From positions 1,240,001 to 1,304,000 of the forward strand of contig NZ_CP031194.1 of the NCBI RefSeq assembly GCF_003344965.1: a DNA stretch of 64,000 bases, given 5' to 3'. A model generated the notes under the pieces. It saw only the letters and a list, made by a program, of their open reading frames with translations, did no database searches and was not told the origin of the DNA. The position numbers and the translations under genes were made by a program. Origin of the DNA: Streptomyces paludis (lineage in GTDB: Bacteria; Actinomycetota; Actinomycetes; Streptomycetales; Streptomycetaceae). Of this stretch, positions 16,703 to 25,364 are shown one piece after another (the first letter of the stretch is position 1; each line of letters starts with the position of its first letter).

Positions 16703-17890
16703 ATGACAGCAATGACCCCCGGCGCGAACATCCCCCTCTCCACCGCCCATGTGGCGGTGGACGTCGCCGCCCCCGTGCGGCTCGACGTATCGGGCCTGCT
16801 GCTCACCGGTGACGGCAAGGTGCGCTCGGACGACGACTTCATTTTCTACAACCAGCCCGCCGGCCCCGGCGTGAGCTACCGCTCGGGAGGCGGCACGGCG
16901 CCCGACGCGATCGTCATCGACACCAGCGCCGTGCCCGCCGGTATCGAGAAGATCGTCGTGACCGCGAGCCCGGACGCCGCGGGCCAGAGCTTCCAGGGCA
17001 TCGAGCCCACCGCCACCATCCGGGACGGGGCCACCGGCAGCGTCCTGGCGACCTTCACCCCGCCGCGGCTGGGCGCGGAGACAGCGCTGGTGATCGTGGA
17101 GGTCTACCTCCGCAACGGCGCGTGGAAGGCCCGCGCGGTCGGCCAGGGGTACGCGAACGGACTGGCCGGCATCGCCACCGACTTCGGCGTCTCCGTCGAG
17201 GAACCGGCCGCCCCCGCGCCCGCCCCCGTGGCGCCGCCCGCGCCCGTCGCCGCTCCCCCGGTCCCCGCGGCCCCGCCGGCGGCCCCCGCACCGGCCGCCG
17301 CGCCCGGGACGGGGAAGATCAACCTGGACAAGGGGCGGGTCAGCCTCCGGAAGAACCAGACGGTGTCCCTGGTCAAGGCGGGCCGCCCGCTGCTCACCCA
17401 GGTCAAGATGGGCCTCGGCTGGGAGCCGGCGTACGGAGGCGCCGATATCGACCTCGACGCCTCGGTGATCGCGTACGGACCGAACCGCAACCACCTGGAC
17501 AGCTGCTACTTCGGCAAACTCTCCATTCTCAACGGGGCGATCAAGCACTCCGGTGACAATCTCACCGGCGACGGCGCGGGCGACGACGAGGTGATCGTGG
17601 TCGACCTCGGCCGGATCCCCGCCGAGGCGTCCGGGCTGGTCTTCACGGTCAACTCCTTCTCCGGCCAGAAGTTCACCGAGGTCGCCAAGGCGTACTGCCG
17701 GCTGGTCGACGCGGCCACCGACGAGGAGCTGGTGCGCTTCGACCTCACCGGCGCCGAGGCGCAGACCGGCGTGATGATGGCGAAGTTGATCCGGCAGTTC
17801 TCCGGGGAGTGGGAGATGACCGCGCTGGGCGACTTCGTGAAGTCCCGCACGGTACGCGGGATGGTGAAGCCGGCGGCACAGAGCCTCTGA
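16703..17890 (+). CDS. Double TerD-domain protein
   Basis: Cytoplasmic stress/tellurium-resistance family protein of 395 aa. It has two TerD-type calcium-binding beta-sandwich domains (about 10-165 and 205-385) joined by a Pro/Ala-rich linker (about 167-203). Acidic metal-site motifs are visible: DDDFIFYNQP in the first domain and ADIDLDASV plus GDGAGDDE in the second. ATG 16703 and ATG 16712 are both possible starts; neither has a strong ribosome site. The exact role of TerD proteins is not settled; in Streptomyces they occur in several copies. Confidence 0.9.
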   Translation: MTAMTPGANIPLSTAHVAVDVAAPVRLDVSGLLLTGDGKVRSDDDFIFYNQPAGPGVSYRSGGGTAPDAIVIDTSAVPAGIEKIVVTASPDAAGQSFQGIEPTATIRDGATGSVLATFTPPRLGAETALVIVEVYLRNGAWKARAVGQGYANGLAGIATDFGVSVEEPAAPAPAPVAPPAPVAAPPVPAAPPAAPAPAAAPGTGKINLDKGRVSLRKNQTVSLVKAGRPLLTQVKMGLGWEPAYGGADIDLDASVIAYGPNRNHLDSCYFGKLSILNGAIKHSGDNLTGDGAGDDEVIVVDLGRIPAEASGLVFTVNSFSGQKFTEVAKAYCRLVDAATDEELVRFDLTGAEAQTGVMMAKLIRQFSGEWEMTALGDFVKSRTVRGMVKPAAQSL

Positions 17891-17908
17891 CCCGGGCCCC
17901 GTACGCGA

Positions 17909-17948
17909 CTCCGGACACGGCTCCGGACACGTCGCGGCTCCGGACACG
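17909..17948. repeat. Three short direct repeats of CTCCGGACACG
   Basis: Copies at 17909-17919, 17921-17931 and 17938-17948 lie between the TerD gene and the terminator. No function is apparent. Confidence 0.5.
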
Positions 17949-17953
17949 ACGAA

Positions 17954-18000
17954 GCCCCTGGGCCACCGCGGATCCTGAAGGTCAGCGGTGGCCCAGGGGC
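17954..18000. terminator. Bidirectional terminator
   Basis: A perfect 16-bp stem (17954-17969 with 17985-18000) and 15-nt loop lie between the convergent TerD-type and CarD/Tudor-like genes. Confidence 0.8.
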
Positions 18001-18037
18001 CCGGCTCGGTACGTACCCGGCTCCGGGGTGGGTGGCC

Positions 18038-18265
18038 TCAGAGCTTGGTCAGTTTGGAGAAGGGGCTCAGGATCCTCCCCTGGCGCCCCGAGAAATCGAT
18101 GAGCACGGCTTGTTCGCCCTCGACTCCGATGACTCTTCCCAACCCGAACTGGTCGTGGGAGACCCGGTCCCCCACGGCGAACTGCTCGGGCGGGGGTGAG
18201 GCCGGGGCCTGGCGGTTGAAGGGACTGGACGGCAGGTGGCGCCGGGATCCGGCTGACTTTGTCAT
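18038..18265 (-). CDS. Small Tudor/CarD-like domain protein
   Basis: A 75-aa protein. After a basic, Ser/Pro-rich leader it has a compact beta domain starting VGDRVSHDQFGLGRVIGVEG and ending FSGRQGRILSPFSKL, the pattern of small CarD/Tudor-like modules also seen at UvrD C-termini. ATG 18265 is chosen over upstream readings because CATACT ends 7 nt before it, as expected for a leaderless transcript, and upstream residues look non-coding. A role in binding RNA polymerase or nucleic acid is possible but unproven. Confidence 0.75.
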   Translation of the reverse strand: MTKSAGSRRHLPSSPFNRQAPASPPPEQFAVGDRVSHDQFGLGRVIGVEGEQAVLIDFSGRQGRILSPFSKLTKL

Positions 18266-18510
18266 TACTTTGAGTATGCGCCCAATGTGGGCCGCCGCGC
18301 CATGCCCGACAACCGACCGGCCCCCGGATCCCCTCTCCCGGAGGGGCGCACAAGCGGTTTTCACGCCTGTCCCACCGGCATCGCGGGCCCCGAACACACG
18401 CCCCCCGAGCGCCCCCCGAGCCCCTCCCGCACCCTGCCCGACGCCTTCCAGCGCCCAGCGGCCCGACGCCCGCCTCCCAGCGGCCCGGCGCCCGGCGACC
18501 GCCTCCCGGC

Positions 18511-20034
18511 TCAGCCTCCCGCGCGGGACCTCGCCTTGAACGCCGCCTTTCGCGCGTCCTTGGAGACCGTACGGTCCCGGTGCAGACGCCCCATGGCCTC
18601 CAGGACATCGCCCGTGGCCGGGTGGTCCACGCGCCAGGCCGCCTCGAAGAAGCCGCTGTGCTGTCCGACCAGCCCCTCCACCAGCTCCTGAAGCTCCTCG
18701 GGCTCGTCCTCCGCGTCCAGCTGCGCGGCGATGGTGTCGATCGCCAGCCAGAAGATCATCGACTCGGGCGGCGGCGGTACGTCCCCCCGGCCCAGCTCCG
18801 CGAGCCAGACCCGGGCCAGCCCGCCCAGCTCCGCGTCGTCCAGCACATCCCGTACGGCCGTCTCCGCCTCGGCGCCGACCAGCGACAGCGCCTGCTGGCA
18901 GTGGAGCCGGCGCAGCGGCGCGCCCCCGTCCGTACCCCGGGCGGCGGCCAGCAGATCACGCGCGGCGTCGGCGGGCGAGCGGCGGGCGAGCCACTGCTCG
19001 GTCTCGGCGCGGGCCGACAGCTCGGGGAAGCCCGCGACACCGTCGAGCAGCGCGTGCGCGTCCTTGTCCGCGAGGGCGCCGACCAGGGGCGCGTCAACAC
19101 CGGCCTCCAGCATCCGCGCCCGGATCCCGTAGAGCCCGAGGGGCGTCAGCCGGACCATCCCGTAGCGGGTCACGTCCTCCTCGTCCACGGGCGAGGAGCC
19201 GTCGCCGCCCCCGGCGCCGATCCCGTCGGCCGCGTCGGGGTCCTCGCCGTCCTCGACCATCAGGGCCTCGTCGACGGGCAGATACGAGACGAGCCCGATC
19301 GGCTCCAGCAGCCGGAACTGGTCGTCCAGCCGCATCATGGCCTCCGACACCTGCTCCAGGACGTCGTCGGTGGGCTCGCCCATGTCGTCGGGGACGATCA
19401 TCGACGCGGCGAGCACGGGCAGCGGGACGGGCCCGTCGGCGCCGCCGCCGTCGGTGACGGTCAGCAGATAGAGATTGCCGAGGACGCCTTCGAGGAACTC
19501 CGCCTCCTCCTCCGGGTCCCAGTCGAGGGACTCGAAGTCGATCTCGCCGTCGTCCCCGATGACACCGGCCAGATCGTCCAGCACCGGCGCGGTCGCGTCG
19601 GCGAACACGACGTCGAGGGCGTCCAGCCAGAGCGCGAGAATGTCCTGCGGGCCGCCGGAGGTGACCAGCGCGAGCTGCTCGCCGGGGGTGACGGTGCCGG
19701 TCGCGTCCTCGTCGGACCGGCCGTGCTCCTCGTCGGCCGGGTCTTCCACCGCCACCAGCCCGGTGTCGACCGCGACCCGCCACGCCTCGCTCGCGTACGC
19801 CTCGCCGTCGCCCTCGGACAGTTCGTCCGACTCCCCGCCGAGACCGAGGACTTCGGCCGCCGCGGGCAGCTGTTCGTCGACCAGGTCACCGCCGGCGCCG
19901 ACCCGGGTCTGCGGCCCGGCCCAGCGGGCGAGGCGCACCGCCCGGGCGAGCAGCGGCGCGGCCAGCGCGTCCCGGGCCAGTTCGGCGTCCGAGGGCAGTC
20001 GCACCGGCGGCAGGGTGGGGTGGTCTCCGGGCAT
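18511..20034 (-). CDS. Conserved acidic protein of unknown function
   Basis: A large soluble protein of 507 aa, strongly acidic in its first half (long Asp/Glu-rich stretches near 95-110 and 150-180). It has no signal peptide or membrane helix. A Gly-rich acidic loop (about 255-280) separates an alpha-rich N-terminal half from a C-terminal region that looks like helical repeats. Residues near 495-507 are basic. I do not recognise a catalytic motif. The sequence style is that of a lineage-conserved actinomycete protein, and nearby genes give no functional clue. Confidence 0.75.
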   Translation of the reverse strand: MPGDHPTLPPVRLPSDAELARDALAAPLLARAVRLARWAGPQTRVGAGGDLVDEQLPAAAEVLGLGGESDELSEGDGEAYASEAWRVAVDTGLVAVEDPADEEHGRSDEDATGTVTPGEQLALVTSGGPQDILALWLDALDVVFADATAPVLDDLAGVIGDDGEIDFESLDWDPEEEAEFLEGVLGNLYLLTVTDGGGADGPVPLPVLAASMIVPDDMGEPTDDVLEQVSEAMMRLDDQFRLLEPIGLVSYLPVDEALMVEDGEDPDAADGIGAGGGDGSSPVDEEDVTRYGMVRLTPLGLYGIRARMLEAGVDAPLVGALADKDAHALLDGVAGFPELSARAETEQWLARRSPADAARDLLAAARGTDGGAPLRRLHCQQALSLVGAEAETAVRDVLDDAELGGLARVWLAELGRGDVPPPPESMIFWLAIDTIAAQLDAEDEPEELQELVEGLVGQHSGFFEAAWRVDHPATGDVLEAMGRLHRDRTVSKDARKAAFKARSRAGG

Positions 20035-20145
20035 CTGGGGGGTCTCCTTGTGACATACGCGGACGACGCGGGGCGGGTCCCCAGCCTAGACGAGTAAGTC
20101 CGAAGTCCCGTCTGCCCGGCGGCGCCCAGCACGCACGCTCGCCGC

Positions 20146-20206
20146 GTTGCCGAAATGCCCTGGTAGCTCCGCTACGAGGGCACCCCGGCGCATCGTTTCG
20201 GGCAAC
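20146..20206. repeat. Nested intergenic palindrome
   Basis: An outer pair GTTGCCGAAA (20146-20155) and TTTCGGGCAAC (20196-20206, one bulged G) encloses a hairpin of TGCCC/GGGCA and GTAGC/GCTAC with a TCC loop (20156-20182). It lies between two minus-strand genes and may act as a terminator for the upstream one. The GGTAGCTCCGCTAC core is reminiscent of intergenic palindromes I associate with streptomycetes. Confidence 0.5.
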
Positions 20207-20231
20207 CCGCCGGAACAACCGCCCGCGCACG

Positions 20232-20951
20232 CTACCCAGCGCTCAGACTGAGGGCAGGCGTGTACCGCGTCACCGTGCTGCCCCGTACGCCGGGGTACGC
20301 GCGGACCCGCGCCCACTCCGGGGTCGGTGAGCCGACCCCCTCCCCGGCCGCCGCGAGCGCGTCGATATGCGCCTGGGCGCTCTCCCACTCCGCGTAGTTG
20401 AGGACGCGCGTCCCGTCCGTACTGAGGTGGAAGTGGGCGGAGAGGCCGCCCGGGGGCAGCCGGGGATCGGTGTCGAGGGCCGCAAAGACGGCGTCGACCC
20501 ACCCTTCGCGCCCGCCCGCTTCACGCAGGCCCGCCGCGTCGGGCTCGAACTCGATGTCCACGATCACCACACAGCCGGGCGCGCGCGTGTCACCGGCCGG
20601 ACGCGTCCCGCTCCGGTACAGCTCGAAGCGGCTCAGGCCGACGCGCTCGATACCGGGCACCGCCGCGTCGATCTCCGCCACGCGCTCGTCCCGCGAGAGC
20701 GCGGTGAACCTCTCGTTCGCCGCCGTGTCGCTCCACTGCGCGTAGTGGAGCAGGGTGTCGCCGTCCTCCCCGACGGCCACGCTGTACGAGAGCAGCCCGG
20801 CGTCCGGCCAGGGGCGGGCGCGCCACACCCGGGAGATGGCCTCGACGCAGGCCCGCTGGCGCGCGGGCGTACCCACGCGCCAGGTACTCGCTGTGACGGC
20901 TCCGACGCCGGACCTGGCGGGATCGGGAGCCGCGGTGAGAGGAACGGACAT
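20232..20951 (-). CDS. Tandem antibiotic-biosynthesis-monooxygenase-like protein
   Basis: A 239-aa soluble protein made of two dimeric alpha-beta barrel (ABM-type) modules. Each has a recognisable strand-helix pattern around LLSYSVAVGEDGDTLLHYAQWS (first) and LSAHFHLSTDG followed by VLNYAEWESAQAH (second). Such proteins act as small monooxygenases or ligand-binding proteins. AGGAGG lies 9 nt before ATG 20951, which decides the start over an upstream in-frame ATG. No partner gene is evident. Confidence 0.78.
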   Translation of the reverse strand: MSVPLTAAPDPARSGVGAVTASTWRVGTPARQRACVEAISRVWRARPWPDAGLLSYSVAVGEDGDTLLHYAQWSDTAANERFTALSRDERVAEIDAAVPGIERVGLSRFELYRSGTRPAGDTRAPGCVVIVDIEFEPDAAGLREAGGREGWVDAVFAALDTDPRLPPGGLSAHFHLSTDGTRVLNYAEWESAQAHIDALAAAGEGVGSPTPEWARVRAYPGVRGSTVTRYTPALSLSAG

Positions 20952-21080
20952 GGTGACGGTGCCTCCTGAAGTGCGCGCACCCCCCTGGTGCGCGGGCACT
21001 CACCATGCTCGAAGATGAAGCGCGGTTGAGGTCAAGCCCGTCCCGTCACCCCCCCGCTCTCACCTCGCCTCACTTCAACC

Positions 21081-21668
21081 TCACACCACCATGTCGAACC
21101 ACGACCGGCGCGCGGCGGCCCAGTGCGCCACCCAGCCGGCGAAGCCCTCCCCTTCCGTACGGTGTCCGAACGCCGCTCCGAACGGGGCCGCGCCCACATC
21201 GCTGATGTTCCAGATCCGTCCCCGGTCGGCGCCGGTGACGACCAGATGCCAGTACATCCCGCAGCCGTCCGTGCCCAGCACCACACTCCCGTGGTTGGAG
21301 ACCTCGTCGATGAGTGGCTCTATCTCCTCGTACGGCCGGGTGTCGTCCTCCCACACCCATGTCTCGGTGAGCGGGAAGGGCTCCGCCAGCACACGCTGCG
21401 TCTGGGCGCACCCCCAGTCGGCGGGCAGCGCCGCCAGGGGTATCAGCCCGTCGACATCGGCCGGCCCCTCCGGGCAGCCGTCGCAGATCTCGGCGACCAG
21501 CGTGCGATAGGGCTCCGGCAGGACGATTCCGTGCTCGCGCTCGAAATCCCGCACGGCGTTCCAGCCCAGCGGCGGCAGACAGTGCTCGGGCGGGAAGGCC
21601 GCACGCAACGCGTCGAGTTCACTTCTGAAAGCTTCGCCGCGGTCGGCGAATCGGCTTTGGCTGTTCAT
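21081..21668 (-). CDS. SMI1/KNR4 (SUKH) family protein
   Basis: A 195-aa cytoplasmic protein with a SUKH-fold pattern: LGWNAVRDFEREHGIVLPEPYRTLV near the N-terminus, then LIPLAALPADWG and HGSVVLGTDGCGMYWHLVVTG. Many SUKH proteins are immunity proteins against nuclease or other polymorphic toxins, but stand-alone copies are common and often of unknown role. No toxin gene is adjacent. GGAGA sits just before ATG 21668, so the two upstream in-frame ATGs are less likely. Confidence 0.85.
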   Translation of the reverse strand: MNSQSRFADRGEAFRSELDALRAAFPPEHCLPPLGWNAVRDFEREHGIVLPEPYRTLVAEICDGCPEGPADVDGLIPLAALPADWGCAQTQRVLAEPFPLTETWVWEDDTRPYEEIEPLIDEVSNHGSVVLGTDGCGMYWHLVVTGADRGRIWNISDVGAAPFGAAFGHRTEGEGFAGWVAHWAAARRSWFDMVV

Positions 21669-21901
21669 GCTTCTCCATGCCCCCATGTCCTCTATTGGAC
21701 CAGCACCCACTGACAGTCCGTCCGCACACGGGCGTCGCGGTCAGCGCTGAGCCGTACGATACGACCGCGTCCGTCCCCCGCGTACTCGTGCGCCCGCCAA
21801 CCTCGCGCCCCGCGCCGCCGGACCGGGTCGAACCGCCCGAAGCCGACACGGAAACCTGTCCGGAAAGCGACGGCGTGCGGCAAGCCCTCAGGATTCAGCA
21901 T

Positions 21902-21923
21902 TGCTACACACTCACCCGTAGCA
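21902..21923. promoter_or_regulatory. Inverted repeat TGCTAC-N10-GTAGCA upstream of dapA
   Basis: A perfect 6-bp dyad about 45 bp before dapA, in the region where its promoter should lie. It is possibly an operator. Confidence 0.3.
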
Positions 21924-21967
21924 GAACTAAGTAGACCTTCACAGAACAAGCGCCCGACACTGGCGCC

Positions 21968-22900
21968 ATGAGCACTGCACCCAGCACCCTCCCCGGCCCT
22001 CCGCGCCCCTTCGGCCGCGCCCTCTGCGCGATGGTCACCCCCTTCACCCCCACCGGCGAACTCGACCCGGCAGGCGCGCGCGAACTGGCCGCCCGGCTCG
22101 TCGACGAAGGCTGCGACGGCCTCGTCCTCAACGGCACCACCGGCGAATCGCCCACCACCACCGACGCCGAGAAGACCGCGCTCGTCCGGGCCGTGTGCGC
22201 GGAGGTGGGCGACCGGGCGTATGTCGTCGCGGGGGTCGGCGGCCCCAGCACCCGGCACACCCTCGCGCTGGCGCGCGAGGCCGAACACGCCGGCGCGCAC
22301 GGCCTGCTGGTGGTCACCCCGTACTACAGCCGCCCGCCGCAGGGGGACATCGAAGCCCACTTCCTGCGGGTCGCCGACGCCTCCGGCATTCCGCTGATGC
22401 TGTACGACATCCCGGCCCGCACCGGAAGCCGGATCGAGCCCGCGACCATGCTGCGGCTCGCCGCGCATCCGCGCGTCGTAGCCGTCAAGGACTGCGCGTA
22501 CGACCCGCTGGGCAGCGCCGGGGTGATCGCCCGCACGTCACTCGCGTACTACTCCGGCAGCGAGGAGCTGAACCTCCCGCTGTACGCGGTCGGCGGCGCC
22601 GGATTCGTCAGTACGGTCGCGAACGCCGCGCCCCGCGCGCTGCGGGCCCCGATCGACGCGTACGACGCGGGCGCGACCGCCGAGGCGGCCCGGCTCAACG
22701 CGCGCGCACTCCCTCTCATCGAGCGGATGATGGCGGCCGGTCTGCCGGGCACGGTCACCACCAAGGCCCTGCTCGGCCGGCTCGGTCTGCCCGCGGGCCC
22801 GGTCCGCGAACCACTGCGGCCCGCCGGCCGGGAGACGGCCGACGGGCTGCTGAGGACGTACGAGGAACTGGTGACGATGCCGGCAGTGACGGCCGGCTGA
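21968..22900 (+). CDS. dapA: 4-hydroxy-tetrahydrodipicolinate synthase
   Basis: First committed enzyme of the lysine/diaminopimelate branch: condenses pyruvate with aspartate semialdehyde (310 aa, normal length). Schiff-base Lys174 in AVKDC, Tyr146 in LYDIPAR and the GTTGES loop at 56-61 are all present. It faces dapD, encoded just downstream on the opposite strand, so two steps of the succinylase route are encoded together. Streptomycetes often have more than one dapA paralogue; this could be the housekeeping copy or a duplicate. Confidence 0.93.
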   Translation: MSTAPSTLPGPPRPFGRALCAMVTPFTPTGELDPAGARELAARLVDEGCDGLVLNGTTGESPTTTDAEKTALVRAVCAEVGDRAYVVAGVGGPSTRHTLALAREAEHAGAHGLLVVTPYYSRPPQGDIEAHFLRVADASGIPLMLYDIPARTGSRIEPATMLRLAAHPRVVAVKDCAYDPLGSAGVIARTSLAYYSGSEELNLPLYAVGGAGFVSTVANAAPRALRAPIDAYDAGATAEAARLNARALPLIERMMAAGLPGTVTTKALLGRLGLPAGPVREPLRPAGRETADGLLRTYEELVTMPAVTAG

Positions 22901-22944
22901 ATCGGCCGGGCGCCGGGCTCAAGCAACCAGGCGGGGCGACCGGG

Positions 22945-23943
22945 TCAGTTGTGGCTGTGGAGCATGTCGTTCAGACCGCCCCAGACCGCGTTGTTCGGGC
23001 GGGCCTCGACCGTGCCCGTCACCGAGTTGCGGCGGAAGAGGATGTTGCTCGCGCCGGACAGCTCGCGCGCCTTGACGATCTGCCCGTCGGGCAGCGTGAC
23101 CCGGGTGCCCGCCGTGACATACAGCCCGGCCTCCACGACGCACTCGTCGCCCAGCGCGATCCCGACGCCCGCCTCGGCGCCGATCAGGCAGCGCTCACCG
23201 ATGACGATGCGCTGCGTACCGCCGCCGGAGAGCGTGCCCATGGTGGAGGCGCCGCCGCCGATGTCGGAGCCGTCACCCACGACGACGCCCGCGGAGATCC
23301 GGCCCTCGACCATGGACGTGCCGAGCGTGCCCGCGTTGAAGTTGACGAAACCCTCGTGCATCACGGTCGTGCCCTCGGCGAGGTGCGCGCCGAGCCGCAC
23401 CCGGTCCGCGTCCGCGATCCGGACGCCCTTGGGCGCCACGTAGTCCGTCATGCGCGGGAACTTGTCGACCGAGGTCACCTGGAGGTGCAGCCCCTCGGCG
23501 CGCGCGTTCAGCCGTACGGTCTCCAGCGTGTCCACCGCGACCGGCCCGAGCGAGGTCCAGGCGACGTTGGCGAGCAGCCCGAAGAGCCCCTCCAGGCTCT
23601 GGCCGTGCGGCTTCACCAGCCGGTGGCTGAGCAGATGCAGCCGCAGATACGCGTCATGGGCGTCGAGCGGCTTGTCGTCGAGCGAGGCGATGACCGTACG
23701 GACGGCGACGACCTCGACCCCGCGCCGCGCGTCGGGCCCGACGGCTTTCGCCGCGCCCGCCCCCAGCAGTTCCGCGGCGCGCTCGGCGCTCAGCCGCTCC
23801 GTGCCGGCCGGGCCGGGCTCGGCGGCGAGCGCCGGGGACGGGAACCAGGTGTCGAGGACGGTGCCGTCCTCGGTGAGGGTGGCGAGACCGGCGGCGACGG
23901 CGCCGGTGGCCCGGGGGGTACTGGGGGAAGACGAGTCGGTCAT
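22945..23943 (-). CDS. dapD: Tetrahydrodipicolinate N-succinyltransferase
   Basis: Transfers succinyl from succinyl-CoA to tetrahydrodipicolinate in lysine/diaminopimelate synthesis (332 aa). The C-terminal half is a left-handed beta-helix of hexapeptide repeats, with the active-site-like stretches [30 protein letters not shown] and [12 protein letters not shown]. This is the long actinobacterial type of DapD. It is convergent with dapA. Confidence 0.95.
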   Translation of the reverse strand: MTDSSSPSTPRATGAVAAGLATLTEDGTVLDTWFPSPALAAEPGPAGTERLSAERAAELLGAGAAKAVGPDARRGVEVVAVRTVIASLDDKPLDAHDAYLRLHLLSHRLVKPHGQSLEGLFGLLANVAWTSLGPVAVDTLETVRLNARAEGLHLQVTSVDKFPRMTDYVAPKGVRIADADRVRLGAHLAEGTTVMHEGFVNFNAGTLGTSMVEGRISAGVVVGDGSDIGGGASTMGTLSGGGTQRIVIGERCLIGAEAGVGIALGDECVVEAGLYVTAGTRVTLPDGQIVKARELSGASNILFRRNSVTGTVEARPNNAVWGGLNDMLHSHN

Positions 23944-24013
23944 ACGGCAAAACCTAACGGTCCGGGCGGCGCCGGGCCAACCGGTCTCAGGTATCGGTCG
24001 CCGACCGGCCCCA

Positions 24014-24070
24014 CCCCTTACCGCCGCGTCCCACCCCTTACCGCCGCGCCCTGCCCCTTACCGCCGCGCT
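24014..24070. repeat. Three 20-bp tandem repeats
   Basis: The unit CCCCTTACCGCCGCG plus five variable bases repeats at 24014, 24034 and 24054. The last copy runs into the stop codon of the zinc-ribbon gene. Confidence 0.7.
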
Positions 24071-24318
24071 CAACTCAGCCGGTTCGCCTCGGAGCCGCCG
24101 ACCGCGTGGTCGATGTCGTCCTCGGCGCGCGGCAGCGGCCGGTGCCCCTCCGAGTGGTGGTTGACCCAGCCGCACACCCCGCAGCTGTAGCGGCCGTCGA
24201 GCCCGGCGATGAGGGTGCCGCACTGCCGGCACTCGCCATGGGTGATCTCGGGGCCGGCGGGCGGGACCGACGGGACCGACGACACGGGCGGGACGGGCGG
24301 AGTTCCGGGGGCGCTCAT
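24070..24318 (-). CDS. Small zinc-ribbon protein
   Basis: An 82-aa protein. A Pro/Val-rich N-terminus is followed by a zinc ribbon with paired cysteines CRQC and CGVC separated by 12 residues, and then an acidic tail. It starts 4 bp after the tetR stop (ATG 24318; GTG 24321 is also possible), so it is probably the last gene of the SMR-tetR transcript. Function unknown; the ribbon may bind nucleic acid or protein. Confidence 0.7.
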   Translation of the reverse strand: MSAPGTPPVPPVSSVPSVPPAGPEITHGECRQCGTLIAGLDGRYSCGVCGWVNHHSEGHRPLPRAEDDIDHAVGGSEANRLS

Positions 24319-24322
24319 CACG

Positions 24323-24868
24323 TCAACGTACCGCCGGAAGCAGCCGGGCGAACATCTCGCGGGCGTACCCGGCGTCGTACTCCATGTCCGTCAGCAGGAC
24401 CTGGAGGCAGATCCCGTCCACCATCGCGACCAGCGCCCGCGCGGTGACCGGATCGGTGTACGGCGCGAGCAGGGCGCTGAGCGCGGCGCTCCACTCCGCC
24501 GCGACCGGCCGCAGCGCGGGCCGGCGCAGGGCCGCGAGGTACAGCTCGAACTCCAGCTCCACACCGGTACGGTCGCGGGCCAGCCACTCGCCCGTGACCC
24601 GGGCCAGCTCCCCCGCGATGTCGCACTCCGGACCGTCGAACGAGCCGCGCTCCAGGAACACCGCCGCGAACCCCTCGTTGGCCTGGCGCAACGTGGCGAT
24701 CAGCAGCTCGTCCAGCGAGCCGAAGTGGTACGTGGTCGAGCCGAGCGGCACATCGGCCTCGGCGGCGACCGTGCGATGGCTCAGCCCGGCGATACCACCG
24801 CGCCCGACCACCCGGATCGCCGCGTCGATGATGCGCTGGCGCCGCTCGGGATCGTAACGACGGGTCAC
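24323..24868 (-). CDS. TetR family regulator
   Basis: A 181-aa repressor. The N-terminal helix-turn-helix (RQRIIDAAIRVVGRGGIAGLSHRTVAAEADVP... followed by YHFGSLDELL) is typical of TetR proteins. The C-terminal ligand domain is helical, with TetR-type QacR-like features. GTG 24868 is set by AGGAG 8 nt upstream. It lies 82 bp downstream of an SMR efflux gene on the same strand and is the natural candidate to bind the GTAC-N4-GTAC boxes at 25269-25377, sensing a cationic compound exported by that pump. Confidence 0.92.
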   Translation of the reverse strand: MTRRYDPERRQRIIDAAIRVVGRGGIAGLSHRTVAAEADVPLGSTTYHFGSLDELLIATLRQANEGFAAVFLERGSFDGPECDIAGELARVTGEWLARDRTGVELEFELYLAALRRPALRPVAAEWSAALSALLAPYTDPVTARALVAMVDGICLQVLLTDMEYDAGYAREMFARLLPAVR

Positions 24869-24884
24869 CGGCGGGCTCCTGTCG

Positions 24885-24938
24885 TCGCCGCACTCCCGCT
24901 GATCGCCGCACTCCTGCTCATCGCCGTACTCCTGTCAT
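24885..24938. repeat. Three 18-bp tandem repeats before tetR
   Basis: Units at 24885-24902, 24903-24920 and 24921-24938 share TCGCCGYACTCC. Read on the coding strand, each carries GGAGT-like sequence, so the tetR leader contains several ribosome-site-like motifs. The length per unit is six codons, but there is no start codon in the tetR frame. Confidence 0.65.
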
Positions 24939-24950
24939 GTACCCCTGTCA

Positions 24951-25271
24951 TCAGTGGGCTCCCCCGAGGTTGAGGACGACAACGCCCGCGACCACCAGGG
25001 CGATACCGGCCAGTTTGACCGGACTCGCCGACTCGTTCAGGAAGAGCATGCCGATGACGGCGATGACCGCCGTGCCCGCGCCGGCCCAGATCGCGTAGGC
25101 CGTACCGATGGAGAGCGTCTTGAGCGTCTGCGCCAGCAGACCGAACGCCACCAGATAGCCGGCCACGGTCAGCACCGAGGGCCAGAGCCGTGTGAATCCC
25201 TCGCTGTACTTCATGGCCGTCGTGCCGGCCACCTCCGCCGCGATCGCCGCGGCGAGCAGTCCGTATCCCAT
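24951..25271 (-). CDS. Small multidrug resistance (SMR) efflux protein
   Basis: A 106-aa proton-coupled exporter with four transmembrane helices of the EmrE/QacE type. The essential membrane Glu is at residue 13 (AAAIAAEVAGTT), and the conserved YAIWAGAGT in helix 3 is present. The start ATG 25271 lies inside a 22-bp palindrome, so an operator overlaps the beginning of the gene. It is followed by tetR and a zinc-ribbon gene on the same strand. Likely exports quaternary ammonium or similar cations, under TetR control. Confidence 0.92.
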   Translation of the reverse strand: MGYGLLAAAIAAEVAGTTAMKYSEGFTRLWPSVLTVAGYLVAFGLLAQTLKTLSIGTAYAIWAGAGTAVIAVIGMLFLNESASPVKLAGIALVVAGVVVLNLGGAH

Positions 25272-25290
25272 GTGTACGAGTGTACACATG
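25269..25290. promoter_or_regulatory. Operator box 1: CATGTGTAC-N4-GTACACATG
   Basis: A perfect inverted repeat with 9-bp arms covering the SMR start codon. It contains the GTAC-N4-GTAC core shared with two further boxes. Confidence 0.65.
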
Positions 25291-25294
25291 ACTA

Positions 25295-25308
25295 TGTACG
25301 ACCGTACA
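25295..25308. promoter_or_regulatory. Operator box 2: TGTACG-N2-CGTACA
   Basis: A perfect 14-bp interrupted palindrome with the same GTAC-N4-GTAC core, 22 bp from box 1 centre to centre (about two helical turns). Confidence 0.6.
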
Positions 25309-25364
25309 CAACACGGATACCGCACGGCCCGATACGGTGTGCTGTTCTTATGAGCGGATAAACA

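Noticed and set aside
21677..21934. Plus-strand 85-codon ORF before dapA
   Set aside because: Pro/Thr/Arg-rich with no ribosome site; it overlaps the start of the SUKH gene and reads like non-coding DNA.
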